From the NCBI RefSeq assembly GCF_000719285.1, contig NZ_JOFS01000036.1, forward strand, positions 1-64,000: a stretch of DNA of 64,000 bases, written 5' to 3'. Under the pieces are notes generated by a model. It ran no database searches. It saw nothing but the letters and a program-made list of their open reading frames with translations, and was not told the origin of the DNA. Position numbers and translations under genes: made by a program. The stretch comes from Streptomyces bicolor. GTDB lineage: Bacteria; Actinomycetota; Actinomycetes; Streptomycetales; Streptomycetaceae. Positions 27,887 to 36,851 of the stretch are shown here, one piece after another (position 1 is the stretch's first letter; each line of letters starts with the position of its first letter).

Positions 27887-28831
27887 CTACTCGGTTGCCA
27901 CCGCACACTCGAAGACCGTCGACTCCCCCTGCTGCCCCACGACTTGCACGTCGGTGCCGCGGAAGGGGCCCGCGCCCTCCCTGTCGACCGCCTTTACCCA
28001 GGTGGGCAGGTCGAGTTCGGCGTACTGGTGGAAGACGATGTGGAACGAGACGGGGGTTCGGCGGCCGTCGCGACTGCGGGCCCGTACGGCCTGGCGGACG
28101 GCCTCCAGCAGCAGCATGCCGGGCACATGATCGAGGGGATGGTCGAAGAAAACAGCATGCGCGGTATCGACTCGCAGCCGCCAGCGGTCGGCATGGCCGG
28201 TCGGGGCGAGGACGACGTCCGCGGGCAGGGCGCGGCCCACCGCCGCGGGCGGCAGACCGGGCGGCACGGGAAGTGGGGACACGGTGGCCGCGGTACGGCC
28301 GCCGCGAAGCCGGCGGTAGACGGCGTCGCTGGTCCAGGTGGCGGCTATGCGCGCGGTCGCGACCCGCTCGCTGCCTATCCGTACGTCCGCCTCGTAGCGG
28401 AAGCCGGCCGGGCGGCCGCCGCGGCGGTCGACGTCGGAGACGGTGATGTGGATCGTGGGTTCGGCCGGTACGGTGCCGACGGCCAGATGCTCGGGGCGGG
28501 TGGTGATCCGCATCTCCTTGAGCACGAACTTGTGGTCCAGAGGGACCTGGTAGGCGGTGTGCGCGAGGAGTGTGCCGGCCTGGCGGACGGTTTCCGCGAC
28601 GAGCAGGGGCTCGTACGCCGTCCGGTCCGGCGACACGTGTAACTGGTGAGCGCGCGGCCACTGGGCGAAGACGGTGAAGCGGTCCGTGTCCGTGCTGGTC
28701 CCACCGGTGAGCAGCGTTTCGGCCACCGAGGCTCGATGAACGAGCTGGCGGGGTACGGTGGCGGTCAGGCCTTCCGGCACCGCCAAGGTCTCGGCGAGCG
28801 GGTGCGTGGCGAGTTGCCGCGGATGAGGCAT
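27887..28831 (-). CDS. AfsA/ScbA-family gamma-butyrolactone biosynthesis protein, with a TTA codon
   Basis: A 314-residue protein with two AfsA hot-dog repeats (about 25-165 and 190-310). The repeats show PDRTAYEPLLVAETVRQAG and FDHPLDHVPGMLLLEAVRQA. AfsA enzymes condense a beta-ketoacyl chain with dihydroxyacetone phosphate to start gamma-butyrolactone synthesis. Codon 64 is TTA (complement of 28640-28642), a bldA signature. The ATG at 28831 follows AAGGAGGGG. It is the first gene of the operon with the cprB-like and DUF89 genes, and its promoter lies in an ARE-like site. Confidence 0.93.
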   Translation of the reverse strand: MPHPRQLATHPLAETLAVPEGLTATVPRQLVHRASVAETLLTGGTSTDTDRFTVFAQWPRAHQLHVSPDRTAYEPLLVAETVRQAGTLLAHTAYQVPLDHKFVLKEMRITTRPEHLAVGTVPAEPTIHITVSDVDRRGGRPAGFRYEADVRIGSERVATARIAATWTSDAVYRRLRGGRTAATVSPLPVPPGLPPAAVGRALPADVVLAPTGHADRWRLRVDTAHAVFFDHPLDHVPGMLLLEAVRQAVRARSRDGRRTPVSFHIVFHQYAELDLPTWVKAVDREGAGPFRGTDVQVVGQQGESTVFECAVATE

Positions 28832-28890
28832 GTCCCCTCCTTGGGTCCCCCGTGTGCGTTGACAGACGGCGAGGTTCCCGTGCCGCGAGC

Positions 28891-28922
28891 GTTAGAGTAC
28901 GAGGCGACCGGTTTGTTTTCAA
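28891..28922 (-). promoter_or_regulatory. Promoter of the afsA-like gene overlapped by an ARE-like operator
   Basis: On the minus strand TTGAAA (complement of 28917-28922) and TACTCT (complement of 28894-28899) are spaced 17 nt, a good sigma-70 type promoter with a start near 28887. The same bases contain CCGGTTTGTTTT, the conserved ARE half, and a diverged left half AGTACGAGGC. A receptor bound here would cover both boxes. The site is also about 180 bp upstream of the divergent receptor gene. Confidence 0.7.
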
Positions 28923-28983
28923 TGCGGCCTCGGGTCACCCGGCCGCGCCCGAATCCGCTCCGGCGCACGCCGGGCGCGCAGGT

Positions 28984-29003
28984 CAACTCGGTACAGCGAG
29001 TTG
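28984..29003. promoter_or_regulatory. Inverted repeat upstream of the second receptor gene
   Basis: CAACTCG and CGAGTTG are perfect 7-bp arms around GTACAG, about 100 bp before the ATG at 29102. It could be an additional operator or a leader hairpin. Confidence 0.4.
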
Positions 29004-29101
29004 AGAGCTCGGGGGCGCGGAGGCCCGAGGGGCTGAGCACGGCCGGGATCTCGGCACCGGCTCGCGCCCCCGAGGCGACGGAGAAAGACGGAGGGGCGGA
29101 A

Positions 29102-29779
29102 ATGGCGAGGCAGGAGCGCGCCATCAGGACGCGGAGAGTGATCCTGGAGGCCGCCGGCGCGGTCTTCGACGAGCATGGGTACACCGCGACCACCATCTCG
29201 ATGGTCCTGGAACGGGCCGATGTCACCAAGGGCGCCCTGTATTTCCACTTCCCGTCCAAGGAATCCCTGGCCCAGGCCGTGCTGGACGAGCAGGTGTCGC
29301 TCGGCGCGGTGCCGCCGCAGGCTTGCAAGCTGCAGGAACTGGTCGACATGACCTTCGTGTTCGGGCAGCGGCTGCTCAGCAACTCGCTGCTCAAGGGCAG
29401 CGTGCGGCTGGCGGTGGACCAGAGCGCGCCGCGCGGCGTCGACCACGCGGGGCCGTTCCGGCAGTGGGTGGAGCATCTGGTGGTGGTGCTGGAACAGGCC
29501 CGTGACCAGGGCGAGTTGCTGCCCACGGTGCAGCCCAGGCAGACCGTGGAGCTGCTGGTCGGGGCGTTCGCGGGCATCCAGCTGATGTCCCGTGCGCTGA
29601 CCGACCGGGGCGATCTGGCGGAGCGGATCTCGGTGCTGTGGGGCCACCTCCTGCCGAGCATCGCGCTGCCCGGCCTGCTGACCGGCATCGACCGGCGGCC
29701 CGACCGGGGGGTCCGCGTGCTGGCCGCTCTCGACACGGCGGACGTCGAGCAGGTCGCCATGGATGTGTCCGCACGCTGA
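29102..29779 (+). CDS. ArpA/ScbR-type gamma-butyrolactone receptor (TetR family)
   Basis: A 225-residue TetR regulator beginning MARQERAIRTRRVILEAAG, with the helix-turn-helix TKGALYFHFPSKESLAQAV, as in ScbR, ArpA and FarA. The C-terminal ligand domain is distinct from the cprB-like neighbour, so the locus encodes two different receptor subtypes. The ATG at 29102 follows GGAGGGGCGG. It is divergent from the afsA-like gene; the shared region holds an ARE-like site and an inverted repeat. It probably represses the afsA-like operon until the signal accumulates; whether it is a true receptor or an orphan regulator cannot be told from sequence. Confidence 0.92.
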   Translation: MARQERAIRTRRVILEAAGAVFDEHGYTATTISMVLERADVTKGALYFHFPSKESLAQAVLDEQVSLGAVPPQACKLQELVDMTFVFGQRLLSNSLLKGSVRLAVDQSAPRGVDHAGPFRQWVEHLVVVLEQARDQGELLPTVQPRQTVELLVGAFAGIQLMSRALTDRGDLAERISVLWGHLLPSIALPGLLTGIDRRPDRGVRVLAALDTADVEQVAMDVSAR

Positions 29780-29785
29780 GTACAC

Positions 29786-29828
29786 GACACCGACCGGAGT
29801 GATGGTTTCCGTCACTCCGGTCGGTGTC
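29786..29828. terminator. Strong terminator hairpin after the second receptor gene
   Basis: Seventeen-base perfect arms containing ACACCGACCGGAGTGA (29786-29802 and 29812-29828) enclose a 9-nt loop, directly downstream of the stop at 29779. It sits between convergent genes and could stop both transcripts. Confidence 0.8.
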
Positions 29829-29926
29829 CGCAACGATGTACGGCGGGCCCGCCGATGCCCCATCCGCATCGGCCGGCCCGCCCGCTTGTGATACGCGCCC
29901 GTTCAGGGCCCGTGCTCAGTGTTCGC

Positions 29927-31732
29927 TCAGAAGGTCAGCTTCCAGCTGTTGATCCTGCCCGTGTCCTGGGCCGCCGTGTCCTGGACGCGCAGCTTCCAGG
30001 TGCCGTTGGCGGCCTCGCTGGAGGCGTTCACCGTGTAGGTGGTGCTGACGTTGTCCGCGGAGTCCGAGGAGCTGGCGGACTTCAGGCGGTACGTCGAACC
30101 GTCCGGGGCCACCAGGTCGATGACCAGGTCACCGCGGTAGGTGTGGGTGATGTCCACGCCGACCTGGAGGGCCGAGGGGGCGTTGCCGCTGCGGCCGCTG
30201 ACGGCGATGGAGGACTCGACGGCGGAGCCGTTGTCCGGGATGGAGACCGCGCCGGAGCTGGTGAAGGTGGTGCCCCCCGTGGAGCCGCCGGAGCTGCCGC
30301 TCACCGCCTGCACCGTCTTGGCCGCGTCCGCCAGGCCCGCACCGCAGCCACCCGAGCAAGTGCCGGGGAGAGCACGCGAGTTGGTCTTGATCGCGGACTC
30401 GATCTGGGCCGGGGTCAGCGCCGGGGCGGCCGACTTCATCAGCGCGGCCAGGCCCGCGACGTGCGGGGCGGCCATGCTGGTGCCCTGGTAGTAGTCGTAG
30501 TTCTCGGAGGACGGGCCCTGCGTGCCGGAGTTCAGCGTGGACAGGATGCCGCTGGACGTCACCGAGTTGGTCTCGCCACCCGGGGCCGCGATGTCGACGA
30601 CCGAGCCGAAGTTGGAGTAGTAGGAGCGGTTCCCCTGGCGGTCGGTGGCGGCCACGCTGATGACGTTGTTGCAGCTGGCCGGCGAGTAGTTGGCGGCGTT
30701 GGCGTTGCTGTTGCCCGCCGCGACGACGACCGTGGTGCCGCGGTTCACGGCGGCGTTGATGGCGCTCTGGGTCGCGGTGGAGCACGCACCGCCGCCGCCC
30801 AGGCTCATGTTGATGACCTTGGCGACGTTGGTGTTCGCCGGGACACCGGAGACCGTGCCGCCGGACGCCCAGGTGATCGCGTCGATGATGTCGGAGTCGT
30901 AGCCGCCGCACTTGCCGAGCACCCGCAGCGGGGAGACCTTCGCGCCGTACGCGATGCCGGCGACGCCCTTGCTGTTGTTGGTGACGGCGGCGATGGTGCC
31001 CGCGACGTGGGTGCCGTGCCAGGAGGAGGTGGAGCCCGGGTCGCCCGCCTGGCACTCGTTGGCCGCGGTCCAGTCACCCGGGTCGGCCGGGCTGCTGTCA
31101 CGGCCGTTGCCGTCGCCCGCCACCGCGGTGTCGGAGATGAAGTCGTAGCCCGCGACGATGTTGGCACCGAGGTCGGAGTGGGAGACGTAACCGGTGTCGA
31201 TGACAGCGACGGTCACCCCGCTGCCGGTGGCGACGTCCCAGGCACCCGGCACGTTCATGCCCGCGGTGGTCTCGAAGAGGTCCCACTGCTTGGCGTACTC
31301 GGTGTCGTTGGGGGTGGCCAGCGGCTTGTTCAGCCGGTCCGGTACGATGTAGGCGACCTGCGGGTCCTCCCGGTACTCGGCGACCACGTCGGCGACGTCC
31401 GCCTTGGTGAGGTTCTCGCCCAGGTCGACGAGGGCGGCGCCGGAGCCGAGGCGGCGCTGGAAGTCGAGGTCCTCGCCGGCCTCCTTGCCCTTGGCGGCGG
31501 CGTCGGACTCGGCGGCCTTGTTCGACTTGGCCTCGGCGGCGCCGGACTTGTAGCCGACGATGAGGCGCTCGGCCGGGGCGCCGGGTGCGGCCTCGGTCTG
31601 AGCGGTGGGGACAGCGGCTTCCCGGGGAGCGGGTTCCTGGGCCACGGCGACGGTGGTGGCGGCCGTGAACAGGGCGGCGGAGACCGCGGCGACGGATATC
31701 AGCTTCCGTCTGGTGGATGCGGAGGTACGCAA
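29927..31732 (-). CDS. Secreted subtilisin-like protease with C-terminal P domain
   Basis: About 601 residues: signal peptide (TRRKLISVAAVSAAL to VAVA), inhibitor-I9-type propeptide, S8 catalytic domain and a proprotein-convertase P domain. The catalytic triad is visible: VAVIDTGY (Asp), WHGTHVAGT (His) and GTSMAAPHVAG (Ser), with oxyanion Asn in VAAGNSNA. Two Cys-rich loops (SCNNV, GTCSGGCGAG) follow the fungal/actinobacterial pattern. The frame continues upstream to 31843, but the TTG at 31732, preceded by GAAAGG, places the signal peptide correctly. A subtilisin inhibitor is encoded at 5150-5668. Confidence 0.9.
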   Translation of the reverse strand: MRTSASTRRKLISVAAVSAALFTAATTVAVAQEPAPREAAVPTAQTEAAPGAPAERLIVGYKSGAAEAKSNKAAESDAAAKGKEAGEDLDFQRRLGSGAALVDLGENLTKADVADVVAEYREDPQVAYIVPDRLNKPLATPNDTEYAKQWDLFETTAGMNVPGAWDVATGSGVTVAVIDTGYVSHSDLGANIVAGYDFISDTAVAGDGNGRDSSPADPGDWTAANECQAGDPGSTSSWHGTHVAGTIAAVTNNSKGVAGIAYGAKVSPLRVLGKCGGYDSDIIDAITWASGGTVSGVPANTNVAKVINMSLGGGGACSTATQSAINAAVNRGTTVVVAAGNSNANAANYSPASCNNVISVAATDRQGNRSYYSNFGSVVDIAAPGGETNSVTSSGILSTLNSGTQGPSSENYDYYQGTSMAAPHVAGLAALMKSAAPALTPAQIESAIKTNSRALPGTCSGGCGAGLADAAKTVQAVSGSSGGSTGGTTFTSSGAVSIPDNGSAVESSIAVSGRSGNAPSALQVGVDITHTYRGDLVIDLVAPDGSTYRLKSASSSDSADNVSTTYTVNASSEAANGTWKLRVQDTAAQDTGRINSWKLTF

Positions 31733-32129
31733 GGGCTTTGCCTTTCGTGCCGGCCGTACTCCGGGCAGCGCGGAGCGGCGGTCGATTCGCTTCGTCCTCG
31801 AAGCGGAGGGGGGTACGCCGGAAGGGCGGGGGCAATGCAGCAAAGGCAGGTGGGGCAGTGCGGCAAGTGCGGGGCGCGCGGTGGCCGGCCTGGCGCGGGC
31901 GTCGACCCGTTCGGGGTTACCTGTGGGTCGGCTGTGGTCGAACGATAGGCAAAGAAAAGGTCATCGGGATACAGGGGAAACCCTCGATCCGGCCGGAAAC
32001 CCACCCTCTACGTCGGACGGTTGACCGGTATTGACGGGCTCTGCCCGGTTCGTCGCGCAGTGAACGCGCCGGACCGGATTCCCGTACTGCACAAGGACCG
32101 TTCCCGCGCCGGCCGAGGAGACGTTCCGG
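31733..32129. other. Divergent intergenic region between protease and LPMO genes
   Basis: About 400 bp with an AT-richer patch near 31940-31990 (AGGCAAAGAAAAGG), the likely location of divergent promoters. No reliable -35/-10 pair or additional gene was found. Confidence 0.4.
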
Positions 32130-33065
32130 ATGCCCCGGATGCCCTGGATGAGATCGCACCGCACCGCCCTCGCGGCCACCGCCGTCACGCCGTTGCTGCT
32201 CACGGTGTGGGCGGCGGGCCCCGCTCACGCGCACGGCGCGCCGACGGATCCGGTCAGCCGGGTGTACGCCTGCTCCCCCGACGGCGGCAGCGCTTCCCGG
32301 TCGGCGGCGTGTGAGGCGGCGGTCGCGTCGAACGGCGCGCCCTTCACGGCCTGGGACAACCTGCGGATCGCGAACGTGAACGGCCGGGACCGGCAGATCG
32401 TCCCCGACGGACAGCTGTGCAGCGGCGGACTGCCCGCCTACCGGGGGCTCGACCTCGCCCGCGCCGACTGGCCGTCCACCCGGCTGACCCCGGGGACCGC
32501 CCTCACCATGCGGTACGTCTCGACCATCCCGCACACCGGCACGTTCCGGCTCTACCTCACCAAGCCCGGCTATGACCCGACGAAACCGCTCACCTGGTCC
32601 GACCTCCCGGAGCGGCCGTTCGCGGAGGTGAAGGACCCGGCACTGACGGACGGGGCGTACCGGATCAGCGCGAAGCTGCCGTCCGACCGGTCCGGGCGGC
32701 ATGTGCTGTACACGGTCTGGCAGAACAGCAGCACCCCGGACACGTACTACTCGTGCTCGGACGTGGTGTTCCCGGAGCGGGCGACTGCCGCCCCCGCGCC
32801 GACGACCGAGCCTCGTGCGACCGCCTCCCGGGCGGCCTCGTCCGAGGCACCCTCCTCCCCGTCGACCTCCGCGCCGACGACGCCCTCCTCCCCCGCGGCC
32901 ACGACCACGCGCCCCCGGAACAGCTCCGGGCCCGACACCACGCCGGTGGCCTCCACCCGTGACTCCGGTTCGAGTCCCTCGGCGCCCGTGCTGGCGGGCG
33001 GCGCCGCCGCGGTGCTGGTGCTCACCGGGGGCGCCGCCCTGGCGCTGCGGTCGCGCCGGAGGTGA
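32130..33065 (+). CDS. AA10 lytic polysaccharide monooxygenase with C-terminal membrane anchor
   Basis: A 311-residue secreted protein. After the signal peptide (cleavage at AHA/HGAP) the mature N-terminal His forms the copper histidine brace, with a second His in TIPHTGTF. The catalytic domain covers residues 35-210 and ends YSCSDVVF. A Ser/Thr/Pro/Ala-rich linker (about 215-285) leads to a hydrophobic segment and RSRRR, so the enzyme may stay membrane-attached. AA10 enzymes oxidatively cleave chitin or cellulose. Starts at 32130, 32139 or 32148 are all in frame; GAGGAG supports 32130. Confidence 0.92.
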   Translation: MPRMPWMRSHRTALAATAVTPLLLTVWAAGPAHAHGAPTDPVSRVYACSPDGGSASRSAACEAAVASNGAPFTAWDNLRIANVNGRDRQIVPDGQLCSGGLPAYRGLDLARADWPSTRLTPGTALTMRYVSTIPHTGTFRLYLTKPGYDPTKPLTWSDLPERPFAEVKDPALTDGAYRISAKLPSDRSGRHVLYTVWQNSSTPDTYYSCSDVVFPERATAAPAPTTEPRATASRAASSEAPSSPSTSAPTTPSSPAATTTRPRNSSGPDTTPVASTRDSGSSPSAPVLAGGAAAVLVLTGGAALALRSRRR

Positions 33066-33083
33066 ACTCCGGCCAGCCAGGCG

Positions 33084-34351
<1,268 letters not shown>

Positions 34352-35011
34352 ATGGCCTCGTCCTCGGACGTCACCTCGTCCTCCGACAACACACCAGAGA
34401 ACCCGGAAAGCGGTTCCACGAGACGCGGACGCGTCCGGGCGCGCCGGGTCGCCGTGATGGCGGTGCCGGCCACCCTGGTCGCCGGCACCCTCGCGGTCCT
34501 CACCGCCGAGGGCGCGCTGGGCGTGCAGTTCGCCATCTCCGGCATGCCCTTCACGGTCACGGCGACCGAGCTCAACGGCACCGGATTCGAGCAGTTCGGC
34601 GGCCTCGACCACATGGCGCCGGGCAGCCCCAACGAGGGTGACACCGGCGGCCAGGTGCTGGTCGTCACGTCCGCGATCAAGAACGCGACGCTCACGAAGC
34701 TGTGCCAGAGCGTCGACCTCGGCGGCACGAACCTGCTCATCACCGCGGGCGCCGGGAAGGACAAGGTGACCGCGACCGATCTGACCACCGACTCGACCGA
34801 GCTGTCGGGCGACGCGGCGTTCGGCAACATCGAGATCGGCAACGACGCGAGCACCTTGACCAAGGCCGGTGTGAAGGGACCGATCGGTGTCTTCAGCCAG
34901 CAGGCGGACACCGTGTTCATCAAGGACCTGCGGCAGACCAACTACGCGACGACCGCCGGTGTGTTCAAGCTTCCGGGTCTGAAGCTCCGCTTCAGCAGCT
35001 CGGGTTGCTGA
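34352..35011 (+). CDS. DUF6230 family protein
   Basis: A 219-residue protein with one N-terminal transmembrane segment (VAVMAVPATLVAGTLAVLTAEGALG) followed by a mostly beta domain carrying GKDKVTATDLTTDSTEL. These Streptomyces proteins occur next to DUF6114 membrane proteins, as here, where the stop and the next start overlap (TGATG). The ATG at 34352 follows GGGAGC. The pair is probably translationally coupled and may form a membrane complex. Function is not known. Confidence 0.85.
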   Translation: MASSSDVTSSSDNTPENPESGSTRRGRVRARRVAVMAVPATLVAGTLAVLTAEGALGVQFAISGMPFTVTATELNGTGFEQFGGLDHMAPGSPNEGDTGGQVLVVTSAIKNATLTKLCQSVDLGGTNLLITAGAGKDKVTATDLTTDSTELSGDAAFGNIEIGNDASTLTKAGVKGPIGVFSQQADTVFIKDLRQTNYATTAGVFKLPGLKLRFSSSGC

Positions 35012-35421
35012 TGAGCGAGCGACAGGGGTTCCGGCCGGCCTTCCGTCGTTGGCGGGCCGACCGGCCGTTCTGGGGCGGGGCCCTGCTGGCGCTGGGCGGG
35101 GCGTGGATCCTGCTCACGATGAAGGCGTCGCTGAAGGTCGTCCTGCAGGTCGGCATGCAGGGGCTGGCGGGGTATCTGCTGCCGGCGCTGATGGTGGTGC
35201 TGGGGTTGCTGGTGCTTTTCAACCCGGCGCAGCGGCTCTTCTACTCGATCACCGGGGTCCTGGTTTCGCTGGGGACCTGGCTCACGTCGAACCTGGGTGG
35301 GTTCTTCGTCGGGTTGTTGCTGGGTGTGGTGGGGAGTTGTCTCGCGTTCGGGTGGCTGCCGGACCAGGAGCCTCGGCGCAGTCGGCGAGAGCGGAGGAAG
35401 GAAGCGGCAACAGCGCCGTAG
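35011..35421 (+). CDS. DUF6114 family membrane protein
   Basis: A 136-residue protein with four hydrophobic segments after a short basic N-terminus (FRRWRADRPFWGGALLALGG) and a charged tail. It overlaps the upstream DUF6230 gene by one base. Probably an integral membrane partner of that protein. Confidence 0.85.
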   Translation: MSERQGFRPAFRRWRADRPFWGGALLALGGAWILLTMKASLKVVLQVGMQGLAGYLLPALMVVLGLLVLFNPAQRLFYSITGVLVSLGTWLTSNLGGFFVGLLLGVVGSCLAFGWLPDQEPRRSRRERRKEAATAP

Positions 35422-35473
35422 GGGCAGGTTTTGGGCCGGAAGCCAGCGGAAGGGCGGAGAGTCGAAGCCAGTA

Positions 35474-35503
35474 GGGGGAGAAGAGCGAGGAAGTCCCTCC
35501 CCC
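35474..35503 (+). terminator. Possible terminator after the DUF6230-DUF6114 pair
   Basis: GGGGGAG and CTCCCCC arms with a 16-nt loop lie about 50 bp after the stop. The rest of the 380-bp gap to the methyltransferase gene is GC-rich with no gene seen. Confidence 0.35.
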
Positions 35504-35804
35504 GGCGCTCTCCCCGGTGCAGCCCTCTTCCGCCGGCCGCGCCCTCCCTGTCCGCGGCTTTCTCGCCGCCGCCCTCCCTCGTCCCGCTCGTTCCCGCTGC
35601 CGGCCCTCCGCTGTCTTCGCCCTGCTCTCTCCCGTCAGCTCGCCCGTCCCGGCGGCGCGCCGGCGCAAGGAGGGGCGAGAAGCGCGAGGAGCGGGCGCGG
35701 AGGGGGCTGGTCGGGCCCACGCGGCGGAGCCGCACATCGATACAGCCCCGCGCCCCTTCGGCTGGCAGGATGCCGGCCAACTGACCAATGCTGTTGGAGG
35801 TTTC

Positions 35805-36608
35805 ATGTCCACCGATCGCATCGACACCGAAACCGCCCACTCCGCCCGCATCTACGACTACATCATCGGCGGGAAGGACCATTACCCCGCCGATCGAGAA
35901 GCCGGCGACGCCATGGTCCGTGAATGGCCCGCGCTGCCCGTGCACATGCGGGCCAACCGGGACTTCATGAACCGGGCCGTGCGGTATCTCGCCGCCGAGG
36001 CCGGGATACGGCAGTTCCTCGACATCGGGACCGGGATTCCGACCTCGCCCAACATCCATGAGATCGCCCAGTCCGTGGCGCCCGGGTCGCGGGTCGTCTA
36101 CGTCGACAACGATCCGCTCGTGCTCACGCTGTCCCAAGGGCTGATGTCCGGCACGCCCGAGGGACGGACGGCGTACGTGCAGGCCGACATGCTCGATCCG
36201 GCGGCCATCCTCGACTCGCCCGCCTTCCGGGAGACCCTCGATCTCGCCGAGCCCGTCGCGCTCACCGTCATCGCGATCGTGCACTTCCTGCTGGACGAGC
36301 ACGATGCCGTGGGGATCGTACGGCGGCTGCTCGAACCGCTGCCCGCGGGGAGTTGCCTCGCGATGTCCATCGGCACGGCCGAGTTCGCGCCGGACGAGGT
36401 CGGCCGGGTCGCCCGGGAGTACGCGGCGCGGGGTATGCCGATGCGGCTGCGCACCCTCGACGAGGCCGGGGAATTCTTCACCGGTCTGGACCTCGTCGAG
36501 CCGGGCATCGTCCAGGTCCACAAGTGGCGCCCGGACGGCAGAGGCACCGAGGTGATCCGGGACGAGGACATCGCGATGTACGGGGCGGTGGCGCGCAAGC
36601 CGAGTTGA
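35805..36608 (+). CDS. SAM-dependent methyltransferase (DUF574/methyltransf_19 type)
   Basis: A 267-residue enzyme of a family very abundant in Streptomyces. It starts with the family motif SARIYDYIIGGKDHYPADREA, followed by FLDIGTGIPT (SAM-binding glycine loop), VVYVDNDPLV (acidic residue for the ribose) and a C-terminal MYGAVARKP. The target is unknown; paralogues often neighbour signalling genes. The ATG at 35805 follows TTGGAGG. Confidence 0.88.
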   Translation: MSTDRIDTETAHSARIYDYIIGGKDHYPADREAGDAMVREWPALPVHMRANRDFMNRAVRYLAAEAGIRQFLDIGTGIPTSPNIHEIAQSVAPGSRVVYVDNDPLVLTLSQGLMSGTPEGRTAYVQADMLDPAAILDSPAFRETLDLAEPVALTVIAIVHFLLDEHDAVGIVRRLLEPLPAGSCLAMSIGTAEFAPDEVGRVAREYAARGMPMRLRTLDEAGEFFTGLDLVEPGIVQVHKWRPDGRGTEVIRDEDIAMYGAVARKPS

Positions 36609-36639
36609 CCCGGTTCGCGACCGCAAGCGGTGGGGGGTG

Positions 36640-36666
36640 GGCCGGAGCCCGGCCTGCCCTCCGGCC
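36640..36666 (+). terminator. Terminator hairpin after the methyltransferase gene
   Basis: GGCCGGAG and CTCCGGCC form perfect 8-bp arms with an 11-nt loop, about 30 bp after the stop. Confidence 0.5.
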
Positions 36667-36851
36667 AGCGGTTCATCACGATGTGGGAGCAACGATTCAC
36701 GCCATGTGGTTGCGCACTTGACTACCGGCGGTCACACGCGATTGGCTCCGCCTCAGCGAGAGTTCACAGGTCGGCGCACTCCCCCTCCCGGCACCGGCCG
36801 GCCTCTCGTTCGTTCCTCCGGCTCGGCCGCACAGCGAGGTGCCGCACCCTC

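Noticed and set aside
28646..29101. A longer N-terminus for the second receptor from the upstream open frame
   Set aside because: It would run through the afsA start and the ARE site; GGAGGGGCGG directly precedes the ATG at 29102, which gives the family-standard start.
29855..31948. A 697-codon plus-strand frame opposite the subtilase
   Set aside because: Gly/Val/Arg-rich antisense of a secreted protease with a complete catalytic triad.
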